The notes under the pieces are model-generated. The model was not told the origin of the DNA, did not search any database, and saw nothing but the letters and a program-made list of their open reading frames with translations. DNA of 64,000 nt from Subtercola sp. PAMC28395 (lineage in GTDB: Bacteria > Actinomycetota > Actinomycetes > Actinomycetales > Microbacteriaceae), in assembly GCF_018889995.1 (NCBI RefSeq), contig NZ_CP076547.1, positions 682,001 through 746,000 on the forward strand, written 5' to 3'. The first letter of the stretch is position 1. Each line of letters starts with the position of its first letter. Below, piece after piece: positions 34,513 to 42,791 of the stretch. Both the position numbers and the translations under genes were made by a program.

Positions 34513-36382
34513 TCAGAAGGGCGCATCGGTCGGTTCGGTCGCGCGGGCCGGTTCGGTCACGACAGCCGGTTCGGTGTTTCTGGCGGGTGTGGTGGTGTAG
34601 TCGTGGCCGAGGGGTGAGGTCCAGTGCAGGGTTCGGTTTTGGTCGGCTCTGACTTTCCATCGGGTTTCGTGTTTGAGGTGGTGATGTTTCGGGCACAGAT
34701 GCGCCAGGTTCGCCGCCGCGGTCTGGCCGCCGGCCGCCCAGTCGTGGGTGTGGTCGAGTTCGCAACGGTGTGCCGCTGCCGCGCAGCCCGGGAACCGGCA
34801 CGTCTGGTCATCGATCTGCAGGGCGGTTCGAAGATCAGCGGGCGGCCGGTATCGTTGCCGGCCCACAGATAGTGTCGCCCCGGTCTCGGGGTGCGTCAAA
34901 AGCCGGATGTAAGGACGGCGCGTGCCGGGCTAGCTCCCGGGCGGTCTCGGCATCGATCGGACCATAACCGGAAAGATCCCCGGGCTCGTCAGTGTGCCCG
35001 AGCAGCGTCATCACGGGCACCGTCACGATCACCGTCGGACGCACCCCCCGACCCACCAACCGTGCCGCCGGACCGGGCGGAGGCCAGGTCGACGCCGTCG
35101 CGTCAACACCGACGCCGTCGCCTGCGAACCCGCCAGTGTCGCACGCCCGAGTATCAGCACCCTGCGTCTCAGCACCCTGCGTCTCAGCACCCTGCGTCTC
35201 AGCACCCTGCGTGTCAGCACCCTGAGTGTCAGCACCTTGAGTGTCGGCACCGTGCGCGCCCAGATGCCCTGTACACATATCGTCTGCACGCTGATCGTGG
35301 CCGAGCTCAATTGTGCCCAAATCCGGGGTGGTACGTTTCGCGTTTGTCGCGGGCGGGTGGATGTTACGGGAGCACGCGTGGCCTGGGTCGCCCAGTACGG
35401 TGGGCGAGTTGAGGGTGGCCGAGTCGAGGATGAGGTCGGTGAGCACGTCGGAACGCAACTGTGCGTGGGTGCGCGTCTCTTCGGGCGATTTCAGGCCCCG
35501 GGCGAGGGCGTCGACGCTCTCATCGATCTGCACCGCGACCGCCGCGGGGAGGTAGTGCGTCAGCCACGCCATACCGTCACGGGCCGGCTCGAACCGCACA
35601 CACCTGTCGCCGGCCGCTTTCACCCGCCGGGCGACCATCGACTCCGGGTGGAGGCGCTCCCGAAGCTTTCTGGCCTTCACCCCGAACTGCGCCGCCGTCG
35701 AGGACACCGCCGACGGTAACGCTGCACCCTCGAACGTCAGCCTTGCCTCCTCGGGCAACGACTGGGCATTGTCGACCATGACCTGAACATGCCGGTAACT
35801 GATGAACCCGCCATGCAACGCCTGGAACGTCGATGGCAACCCCGAACACAACGCCTCGCTCTCAGTCAGCAGCCGGTGCACACTCGCCTCCGGGACCCGC
35901 AACGCGCACCCCAACTCCGCAACGAGAGACCGCAGCCCCAGGCTGTCACGCTGCGACCGAGTACCGGTCTCGAGAACCGACGCCGTCAATACCAACTCCT
36001 CCGCAGCGAGAGCGAGCCGGCAGGTCTCCTCGACCAGACGCGCCCGACGCGCCATCAGCGCCGAGATATCCGCCTCGACCTCGACCACCGCCTCCACCGC
36101 CCGACTCACCCCATCACGAAGGACCGCAAACGACGAACGAGAACCAGAGGATTGAGAAGAAGAAGAAGCACCCACCCCATGGCGTTCCGCACCACCAGAA
36201 CCCCGAGCATCCACCGATTCAGGCTCAGGCTCAGCGAACATCACTGCCTCGGCAGCCTTCTCCGCGGTCACCGATGCGAACAGTGCCTCATCACGAACCA
36301 TGCCCGAATACACCTCAGACAGAAGCGCCTCCACAGCCGCGCTGCGAGGGAACACCTCGACCAGATTCGAATCAATGAGCAT
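34513..36382 (-). pseudogene. DUF222/HNH endonuclease gene with frameshift
   Basis: The DUF222 part is read from ATG at 36382 (SALMARRARLVEETCRLALA; YRHVQVMVDNAQSLPEEARL; WLTHYLPAAVAVQIDESVDA). The HNH nuclease domain continues in another frame from about 34905 to the stop at 34513: RLLTHPETGATLSVGRQRY, CRFPGCAAAAHRCELDHTHD, NLAHLCPKHHHLKH, with all HNH residues intact. The frames join near 34906-34914, where removing one base restores a continuous protein of about 620 aa. In the DUF222 frame the protein would end before the nuclease domain. Such genes are multicopy in Microbacteriaceae. Real decay and a sequencing error are both possible; no slippery site for programmed frameshifting is seen. 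Confidence 0.85.
35150..35255. repeat. In-frame 15-bp tandem repeat in the HNH gene
   Basis: About seven units of TCAGCACCCTGCGTC (degenerate at both ends) lie in the DUF222/HNH gene. On the minus strand they encode the five-residue repeat GA(D/E)TQ between the DUF222 and HNH parts, so repeat-number change keeps frame. This looks like a hypervariable linker. Confidence 0.85.
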
Positions 36383-36470
36383 ACATCAATACTACACTGT
36401 CGAAGATATGTTCGACAAGCTCGGCAATGACCACAAGGCAAGCCGAGGGTTTCGATACGACGCTGCGCGC

Positions 36471-36971
36471 CTACTCAACCAGCGACGCAGCGAAGACCAG
36501 CTGCTGGAGCCTGCCTTTCACGACCTCTTTCTCAAGCACCAGCCCACACTTCAGTGCGACCCGCTGCGATTCCATGTTGGCCGGGTTGATGATGGCAATC
36601 ACTCGCGAGATACCCCGAGCACGTGCGAACTCCAGGCACGCAAGGGCGGCCTCTGTCGCATAACCCACCCCCTGGGCATCCCGACGAACGTGGTACCCGA
36701 CCTCCACTTGCTCGACTCCGTCGACCGTCTGCATGGTCAGGCCGCAATCGCCCACAAACTCCCCGGCGATCGTCTCGACGAGCCAGAGCCCGAATCCGAA
36801 TTCGGCATAGTTGCGCGTGTTCCAGTCGATCCAGGCCTGCGCCTCGCTGCGGCTCTTCACGGCGGGGTAGTACCGCATGACGTCTGCATCACCCAGCAGG
36901 GACTCCATCTCCGGAAGGTCTGCGTCAACCATCTGGCGAAGCCGCAGTCGACGGGTTTCGATGATGCTCAC
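36471..36971 (-). CDS. GNAT family N-acetyltransferase (RimJ/RimL-like)
   Basis: 166 aa. Opens with IIETRRLRLRQMVDADLPEM, the usual RimJ/RimL-type beginning. Motif A is YHVRRDAQGVGYATEAALAC near 92-111, then ISRVIAIINPANMESQRVAL with the conserved Asn. Substrate unknown. It is flanked by the HNH pseudogene and the divergent ATP-grasp gene, with no operon partner. Confidence 0.86.
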   Translation of the reverse strand: MSIIETRRLRLRQMVDADLPEMESLLGDADVMRYYPAVKSRSEAQAWIDWNTRNYAEFGFGLWLVETIAGEFVGDCGLTMQTVDGVEQVEVGYHVRRDAQGVGYATEAALACLEFARARGISRVIAIINPANMESQRVALKCGLVLEKEVVKGRLQQLVFAASLVE

Positions 36972-37077
36972 ACCCTCAAGCCTAGAAGCGTGGATGCTCG
37001 GGGGCCCGAGAGCCGGATTCTTACGCCCGGCAACAGCCGATCATCCATCGCCTTCGTGCTGCCCGTACGCTTGAAGG

Positions 37078-38106
37078 ATGACTGACAGCGCGCGCGTCTA
37101 CATCATCCACGAGAACCCGGAGTGGCTGCCGCCACTGCGCGCGGCCTTCGAGGCTGAGGGTGTGCCGTTTGACGAGATCGTGCTGACCGAGGGCGCGATC
37201 GACCTCGACGGCGAGCCCGCGCCTGGCGTGTACTGGTCGCGAATGAGCGCCTCGTCGCACACCCGGGGCCATGAGCACTCGAAAGACTATGCACGGGCAC
37301 TGCTGTCGTGGCTCGAGGGTTCGGGCATCCGGGTTGTGAACGGTCGCTCGGTGATCGACCTCGAGGTGAGCAAGGTCGAGCAGCACCGCGCCCTGGCGAC
37401 GGCAGGGTTCGACGTGCCGCGTACAGCCGCCGTCTTCGGCCGGCAGGGCCTCAAACAGAAGGCTCGCGAGTTCGACGCACCCTTCATCACCAAGCACAAC
37501 CAGGGCGGCAAGGGCCTGGGGGTTCGGCGCTTCGACTCGCACGCCGAATTCGACAGCCACGTCGACTCGCCCCTGTTCGAAGAATCTCCCGACGGCATCA
37601 CGCTCATCCAGGAGTACCTCGTGGCGGCCGAGCCGTTCGTCACCCGCGTCGAGTTCGTGGGCGGGCGATACCTCTACGCCGTGAAGGTCGACATCTCGTC
37701 CGGCAGCTTCGAATTGTGCCCCGCCGATGCGTGCGCCGTCGATCTGGATGCCCTGTCGACCGATACCCAGAGTCCCTTCGACGGCTCAGCGGATGCTGCA
37801 CCCCCCGCCCCCGCAACGCCGCCGTTCTCCCTCCGACCCGGTTTCGACGACGACCCCCTGATCGCACGCTACGAGAACTTTCTCGCAACCGCAGGCGTCG
37901 AGATCGCCGGGATCGAGTTCATCGAGACCGCCGACGGGCGCCGGGTCACCTACGACGTCAACACGAACACGAACTACAACCCCGACGTCGAGGCAGCCTC
38001 GGCCGTCTCTGGCCCCCGCGAGATCGCCCGGTTCCTCGGCTCGCTGCTCGACGAACAGAACGCCGCCGAATCGAGCGCGACACGTCTCCAGGCGCACCCC
38101 GCATGA
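37078..38106 (+). CDS. RimK-like ATP-grasp ligase
   Basis: 342 aa. The ATP-grasp fold is visible: INGRSVIDLEVSKVEQHRAL-type pre-ATP region near 82-100, FITKHNQGGKGLGVRRFDS (nucleotide lysine and glycine loop) near 135, TLIQEYLVAAEPFVTRVEFV near 180, and the C-terminal metal site IEFIETADGRRVTYDVNTNT near 278-300 with an Asn pair. It ligates a carboxylate to an amine or thiol with ATP; the substrates are not evident. Its stop overlaps the next gene's ATG (ATGA), so it is translated together with an LLM-class flavin oxidoreductase. Confidence 0.85.
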   Translation: MTDSARVYIIHENPEWLPPLRAAFEAEGVPFDEIVLTEGAIDLDGEPAPGVYWSRMSASSHTRGHEHSKDYARALLSWLEGSGIRVVNGRSVIDLEVSKVEQHRALATAGFDVPRTAAVFGRQGLKQKAREFDAPFITKHNQGGKGLGVRRFDSHAEFDSHVDSPLFEESPDGITLIQEYLVAAEPFVTRVEFVGGRYLYAVKVDISSGSFELCPADACAVDLDALSTDTQSPFDGSADAAPPAPATPPFSLRPGFDDDPLIARYENFLATAGVEIAGIEFIETADGRRVTYDVNTNTNYNPDVEAASAVSGPREIARFLGSLLDEQNAAESSATRLQAHPA

Positions 38107-39164
38107 TGCGCTTCGGCTACTGGACCCCCATCTTCGGCGGCTGGCTGCGCAATGTCGACGACGAGCAGACCCCCGCGACGTTCGAGCACCTGAAGTCCAT
38201 CGCCCAGACCGCCGAGCAGGTCGGTTTCGACCTCACCCTCATCGCCGAGCTCAACCTGAACGACATCAAGGGCCAGGATGCGCCGAGCTTCGATGCCTGG
38301 GAGCTCGCCGCCGCGATCGGCGCCGTCACGAAGACGCAGGAGATCATGCTGGCCGTGCGGCCGGGCTACCACCTTCCCGCGCTGGCCGCGAAGAAGGCGG
38401 CCACCCTCGACGAGATCAGCGGGGGCAGGCTCACCCTGAACGTCGTCTCGGCCTGGTGGGCAGAGGAGGCCCGGCAGTACGGCGGCATCTTCTCCGAGCA
38501 CGACGACCGCTACCGCCGCAGCGAGGAGTTCGTCGACGTTCTGCGGGGGCTCTGGAGCCAGACGCCGTTCAGCTACACCGGCGACTACTACCAGCTCGAC
38601 GGCACACACCTGCAGCCGAAGCCCCGTGTTACCCCGCGCATCTACGCCGGCGGTGAGAGCGAGGCCGGCCGGGCATCCATCGCCGGGTTCGCCGACGCCT
38701 ACGTCACCCACGGCGGCACCCCCGACGAGCTGCGCACGAAGATCGCCGACATGACCGCCCGGCGCAAAGCCACTGGCCTTGCCCCCTTCGCCGATTTCGG
38801 CATGGCGGCCTTCGCCATCGTGCGCGACAACGAAGTGGATGCCCGGCAGGAGCTCGAGCGCATCACCGACGTCAAGCACGGGGCCGCCTACGAGTCGTAC
38901 CAGGACTTCGTCAGCAAGTCGCAGCTCGACACCGTGGTCGATCTGCGGGACTACTCGGTGTCGAACCGGGGGCTGCGACCCGATCTCGTGGGCACCCCCG
39001 AGGTCGTCGCCCGGCGCATCATGGAGTTCTCGCGCGCTGGAGTCGGTATTCTGCTGCTGCAGTTCTCGCCGCACCTGGCCGAGATGGAGCGCTTCGCCCG
39101 CGACGTGATCCCGCTCGTGCGTGAGCTCGAGGCTGCCGAAGCATCGATACCCACCGCACGCTGA
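38103..39164 (+). CDS. LLM-class flavin-dependent monooxygenase (SsuD-like)
   Basis: 353 aa from ATG at 38103; the frame is open back to 37308 but that part is antisense-frame shadow of the ligase. Bacterial luciferase-like barrel with FGYWTPIFGGWLRNV, the substrate/flavin loop VKPGYH-type AVRPGYHLPALAAKKAATLD near 80, SGGRLTLNVVSAWWAEEARQ near 104, and RIYAGGESEAGRASIAGFAD near 180, closely resembling alkanesulfonate monooxygenases. It would use FMNH2 from a separate reductase, not seen here. Coupled to the ATP-grasp ligase by a 4 nt overlap; the shared pathway is unknown. Confidence 0.88.
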   Translation: MMRFGYWTPIFGGWLRNVDDEQTPATFEHLKSIAQTAEQVGFDLTLIAELNLNDIKGQDAPSFDAWELAAAIGAVTKTQEIMLAVRPGYHLPALAAKKAATLDEISGGRLTLNVVSAWWAEEARQYGGIFSEHDDRYRRSEEFVDVLRGLWSQTPFSYTGDYYQLDGTHLQPKPRVTPRIYAGGESEAGRASIAGFADAYVTHGGTPDELRTKIADMTARRKATGLAPFADFGMAAFAIVRDNEVDARQELERITDVKHGAAYESYQDFVSKSQLDTVVDLRDYSVSNRGLRPDLVGTPEVVARRIMEFSRAGVGILLLQFSPHLAEMERFARDVIPLVRELEAAEASIPTAR

Positions 39165-39181
39165 CCCACGGCCGCGCTGCC

Positions 39182-39317
39182 GAGTGCGCGCAAACGTCCC
39201 GATAGGAGGCGCATTGGGGACGTTCGGCCGCACTCACCACGCCAGGCTCAGCCAACCCCAACGGCGGGTGCGCGCAAACGTCCCGAGGACGGGCGGTTTC
39301 GGGACGATTGGCCGCAC
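39182..39317. repeat. Composite palindromic repeat, left copy
   Basis: Two ~50 bp hairpin elements (39182-39235 and 39268-39317), each with arms like GTGCGCGCAAACGTCCC and GGGACGTTTGGCCGCAC, joined by a 30 bp spacer. The whole ~135 bp unit is repeated in the same orientation at 49318-49451. The two copies bracket the ketone carboxylase block. Between the stops of LLM (+) and the 288 aa gene (-) it may also terminate transcription. Confidence 0.85.
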
Positions 39318-39334
39318 TCGAGCCGAGGGGGCAC

Positions 39335-40201
39335 TCACACCGGGTGTCTGCCCAGCGCTGCCATTCGGCGCAGCACCGTCTCGGGCACGGCCGAAGGCGG
39401 GATCTCCCCGACCAGGAGGAGACCGGCTTCGGATTCGGTGCCGGCCACATCGCGGCCACAATCCGACGCGTCATCATCACCCAACCAGAATTCCTGCCCG
39501 ATGACAGCCCCGGTCTCCGGCCCGCGAAATTCGACCCGGTCGATGCTCCGCAAGCCCAGGCCCCAGCCGTAGTGGTCGGAGACGTTGGCGATCGGCGTGT
39601 AGGCGGCCAAGGGCACCGCGGCTGATGGCCCGGGTGCAGGCACGATCCCGGCCCCGGGCATCCTGTCGTCGAGAATGACGCCGGCAATCGGTAGTGCGGA
39701 GAACGCGCGGAGCCAGTCGGCCACATACATCGAAGCGTTCTCTGCGTCGTCTGCATCGACCGAGACCTCCCCCGACGCCGACGAGAATCCGTGCGTGAGC
39801 AGCAGCCACTTTATCGGAGAGGGCACGACCACGACAACGGGCTCGCGCTGCATCTTCGCGAAGATGGATGCCAGAGCTGTCGATCGCTCTGCCAGCGAGG
39901 CATCTGCTAGAAGGGTACGCAGCGCGAACCCGGTGCGCGATCTGGCTGACATGGCCAGCTTCAGTGCTGCGTCATGCTGCAGCACGTAGTCGACGAAACG
40001 ATCGAGTGACAGCAGGGCGACATCTGGTTTCAGCAGGGCCTGCGCCTGGCTGAAGAAGTTGGAATAGGCCATCGGTTCCTCCCACGGCACCGCCTTACCC
40101 TGGAGGAGCACCGCTTGGGCGTAGTCGTGGGAGTCGAGCAGAACGGCGTGCGGGCGGCCAGAAGGCGGCGCCGAAATCAATGAGGCGAGTGAAGTGACCA
40201 C
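39335..40201 (-). CDS. Accessory subunit of ketone carboxylase, Apc5-like position
   Basis: 288 aa from GTG at 40201, chosen because AAAGGAG lies six bases upstream; the frame extends to an ATG at 40237 that would include that ribosome site. No known domain recognised. The protein is soluble, with hydrophobic-strand patterns VVVVVPSPIKWLLLTHG near 125 and FSALPIAGVILDDRMPGAG near 175, and no signal peptide. It is the last of five genes of an ATP-dependent carboxylase operon. Acetophenone carboxylase of Aromatoleum likewise has a fifth, separately purifying subunit (Apc5) of similar size. I infer an equivalent role by position and size only. Confidence 0.7.
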   Translation of the reverse strand: MVTSLASLISAPPSGRPHAVLLDSHDYAQAVLLQGKAVPWEEPMAYSNFFSQAQALLKPDVALLSLDRFVDYVLQHDAALKLAMSARSRTGFALRTLLADASLAERSTALASIFAKMQREPVVVVVPSPIKWLLLTHGFSSASGEVSVDADDAENASMYVADWLRAFSALPIAGVILDDRMPGAGIVPAPGPSAAVPLAAYTPIANVSDHYGWGLGLRSIDRVEFRGPETGAVIGQEFWLGDDDASDCGRDVAGTESEAGLLLVGEIPPSAVPETVLRRMAALGRHPV

Positions 40202-40219
40202 GGTGTTCTCCTTTGAGTT

Positions 40220-40268
40220 GCGCACATTGCCCAGCACTGCGCACGATGCGCGGCATGGGAATGTGCGC
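40220..40268. promoter_or_regulatory. Imperfect inverted repeat upstream of the 288 aa gene
   Basis: GCGCACATT-G-CCCA at 40220-40233 pairs with TGGG-AATGTGCGC at 40256-40268, with one unpaired base, around a GC-rich loop. It lies just upstream of the ribosome site of the 288 aa gene and could fold in the mRNA near the start. Role unknown. Confidence 0.5.
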
Positions 40269-40308
40269 TGGATGGTCTGCGCAGTTTTTGGTACTCAATC
40301 GATGTGAG

Positions 40309-40349
40309 GCGACACAGCCCTCCGGGTTCGCCGCAGAGGGCTGTGTCGC
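40309..40349. terminator. Strong 14-bp intercistronic hairpin
   Basis: GCGACACAGCCCTC (40309-40322) and GAGGGCTGTGTCGC (40336-40349) form a perfect 14 bp stem with a 13 nt loop, 28 bp after the stop of the large carboxylase subunit. No T run follows in the minus direction, so it may act as a partial terminator or as a 3'-end stabiliser that sets the ratio of the last gene to the rest. Confidence 0.6.
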
Positions 40350-40377
40350 GTCAGGTCGAAGCGATGGAAGAACGGCC

Positions 40378-42726
40378 CTAGGACTTGTGCACGACGGTCT
40401 CTCCGTACTTCTCCTCCAACTCACGAACACGAGCCTCGAGTACACCGATCTTCAGCACTCGACGGTCTGGCACCATGATGAGCGGCAGGTCTTCGAGCTT
40501 GGCTTTGACCCGTTCGGGCTCGAGTTTGCCCCAGTGCGTGGCAAGGAGTTCCTCGTCGTTGTCCTGCCCCCACGACCCGTAGTAGAGCAGCTCCGCCGGC
40601 GGCTCGTCCTTCACGAAGCCGGCGACGAACTCGGCATAGGGAGTGCCGCGCCTGATGCGATCGGCGCGGATCTGTGCACGCAGCTCGATGGTCGCCTGCT
40701 CGTGCACGACATAGGTCTCCGGCTCCCAGACGACGCCGTAGATGTCGGTGGCGACCTGGGCCGAGATGCGGTCGAGCTCGAGATCGGTCACCACGAGTTC
40801 CGGGTCGCGCTCCAGCACATCGCCATAACCGCCACCCGCGCCCTGGGCGATCATGTACAGCTCGCCCTCCTTCGCCACGTCGAACTGCAGGCCCATGTGG
40901 GCGGACTGGTAGTCGCCACCCTCGTAGGGCTGCTCGTTCATCACCCGTTCCATCGAGAGGTCGAACTGCGACGGATCCTTCTGGATGATGTCGTAGATGT
41001 TGATGCCCTTCACCATCGCGAGCGGGTAGACCGGGCATCCATAACCACCGAACATGCCGGGCACCGAGGAGAACTTCGAGCCCGAGGTGACCGTCATGAA
41101 GCCCCAGCTGGGCGTACCCCGCGAGGCCACGATCATCTCGTAGCCCATACCGCCACGGAACTTACCGAAGCCCTGGTTGTCGCGGACGAGCCGCTTCGAG
41201 ACGAGTTGGAGGAACGGCACCTCCTCTTCCATGACCTCTTGCTCTCCGATGTCGGCCATGGCGCAGAACAGAGGTGCGACGGCGTCTTCTCCGTCGCGGA
41301 AGGCCTTCGCTCCCCCGCCCATCCCGTTCAGGTCTGCGCAGAGGTTGCCGACCTGCTCGCCGTTCTGAGTCGTACCGCCCCAGAGGAAGTCGTTGATCTG
41401 GTTGAACCAGGGCGCGACCACGTTCGAGTACTTCTGCGGAGACGAGAACTGCATCTTTGCAAACGCGGTCTGAAGCGCCGAGAACCCCCGGAAGGAGGCC
41501 TGAAGAGACTGGCCGACAGGGGCGTCGTAGCCCGCGTCTGCCCAGGAATGCTCCTCGGTGATGACCTCGATCGGCGAGAGCGCGCCCGTGGATCGCGGCA
41601 GGTCGGGCCACCAGTACGAGAGGATCGCCTGTGCCATGAACGACTTCGTCGAGGCGAGCGGCGAATTGATGGCCCTGTTGAGGATCTCGGGGCCCGTGCC
41701 GGTGAGGTCCACGATCATCCGTTCGCCCTTGATCGTGATCTTGCAGGCGAATTTGATCAGGATGTTCTCTTTGAGGGTGGAGTCGACGAACTGGTTGAAG
41801 GTGACGGTGCCGTCGGGCAGTTCACCGATCCGGCGTCGCACCTCGGTCTCGACATCTTCGATGGTGATACGCAGAGAAGCGACGAACGTCTCCTGGCCCA
41901 CCTCGTCGATCAGGCGGTCCACGGTGTCCATGATGCGCTTGACGGCGCCCATCTTCACCTTGATGTCAGCGAGCATGAGCTTGGGGTCGCGGGTCGAGTG
42001 CTGCAGGAACGTCAGCAGGTCACGTCGCAGGTGGCCCTTCTCCACGATCTTGATCGGAGAGGCACGAAGCCCATCGTCGAACGGTGTCTCAGAACCGGAA
42101 GGCATACCTCCTGGTTCGCAGGCACCGTTCTCACCCTCGTGGATCGTTGCGCCGACCCACGCGATGATGATGCCACCCCGGATGACCGGCACGAGCATCG
42201 ACTGGTCGGTGTTGTGCACCATCCCGAATCGCGAATCGTTGTGGAAGAAGCCATCGCCCTCGTTGATACCGACGGTCGGTTCGTCTTTCCAGTTCTTCAT
42301 GATGTAGCGGATCGGGTGATGGAGCACGGCCGAGAAGGCGATGACGCCCCGGTTCGACAGGTACGTCACATCTCCTTCGGCGGTGTAGACCGCGCACGAG
42401 AGGTCGGCCCACTTCGCCCCCGGTGCTGCGCCCATGCTCTCGCACATCTCGAACGCTTCGTCGAGTGCGCCCGCAAGTCGCTTGCGAATACGATCGATCT
42501 CGATGGGGTCGATGCCGTTCTTGATGCATTCCTCTTCATATGCCGTTCGCGGCATGATCTCATGGTGCCGCATGATCGCCGGGTCTGGGCCGAGGAAGAG
42601 CGTGGTCTCGTCCATGAACTTGTCGACCCACTGCTGCTCCTGATCGGTCAGCTCCTGCGTGTCGTCGGCGTTCGTCTTGTCTTTGTCGCCTTCGGTTGTT
42701 CCGAACGCGTTGCTTGTCATCGTCAT
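40378..42726 (-). CDS. Acetone/acetophenone carboxylase subunit, HydB (hydantoinase B) family
   Basis: 782 aa, matching the large subunit of acetone carboxylase. Family features: FLGPDPAIMRHHEIMPRTAY near 45, YLSNRGVIAFSAVLHHPIRY near 120, EGDGFFHNDSRFGMVHNTDQ near 156, IIIAWVGATIHEGENGACEP near 187, and GQGAGGGYGDVLERDP-like IAQGAGGGYGDVLERDPELV near 640. In structures of these enzymes the HydB subunit holds the metal site that carboxylates the enolate-like intermediate formed after phosphorylation. It is coded 65 bp downstream of the HydA-type subunit. No biotin motif is present, as expected for this class. Ketone substrate is not predictable. Confidence 0.88.
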   Translation of the reverse strand: MTMTSNAFGTTEGDKDKTNADDTQELTDQEQQWVDKFMDETTLFLGPDPAIMRHHEIMPRTAYEEECIKNGIDPIEIDRIRKRLAGALDEAFEMCESMGAAPGAKWADLSCAVYTAEGDVTYLSNRGVIAFSAVLHHPIRYIMKNWKDEPTVGINEGDGFFHNDSRFGMVHNTDQSMLVPVIRGGIIIAWVGATIHEGENGACEPGGMPSGSETPFDDGLRASPIKIVEKGHLRRDLLTFLQHSTRDPKLMLADIKVKMGAVKRIMDTVDRLIDEVGQETFVASLRITIEDVETEVRRRIGELPDGTVTFNQFVDSTLKENILIKFACKITIKGERMIVDLTGTGPEILNRAINSPLASTKSFMAQAILSYWWPDLPRSTGALSPIEVITEEHSWADAGYDAPVGQSLQASFRGFSALQTAFAKMQFSSPQKYSNVVAPWFNQINDFLWGGTTQNGEQVGNLCADLNGMGGGAKAFRDGEDAVAPLFCAMADIGEQEVMEEEVPFLQLVSKRLVRDNQGFGKFRGGMGYEMIVASRGTPSWGFMTVTSGSKFSSVPGMFGGYGCPVYPLAMVKGINIYDIIQKDPSQFDLSMERVMNEQPYEGGDYQSAHMGLQFDVAKEGELYMIAQGAGGGYGDVLERDPELVVTDLELDRISAQVATDIYGVVWEPETYVVHEQATIELRAQIRADRIRRGTPYAEFVAGFVKDEPPAELLYYGSWGQDNDEELLATHWGKLEPERVKAKLEDLPLIMVPDRRVLKIGVLEARVRELEEKYGETVVHKS

Positions 42727-42791
42727 GGTTCTCTAGCTCCTTTGCTTGAGGGGTGTAGTAGTGGTCTCGTTCGTGCAGACGGTTGCGGGGA

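Noticed and set aside
34513..36382. Programmed -1/+1 frameshift or intein/homing endonuclease
   Set aside because: No slippery heptamer or stimulatory structure was noticed at the junction, and DUF222-HNH genes are free-standing family members, not intron- or intein-borne.
37308..38102. N-terminal extension of the LLM oxidoreductase frame
   Set aside because: The extension is Arg-rich and runs inside the ATP-grasp gene; the oxidoreductase begins at the ATG at 38103 that overlaps the ligase stop.
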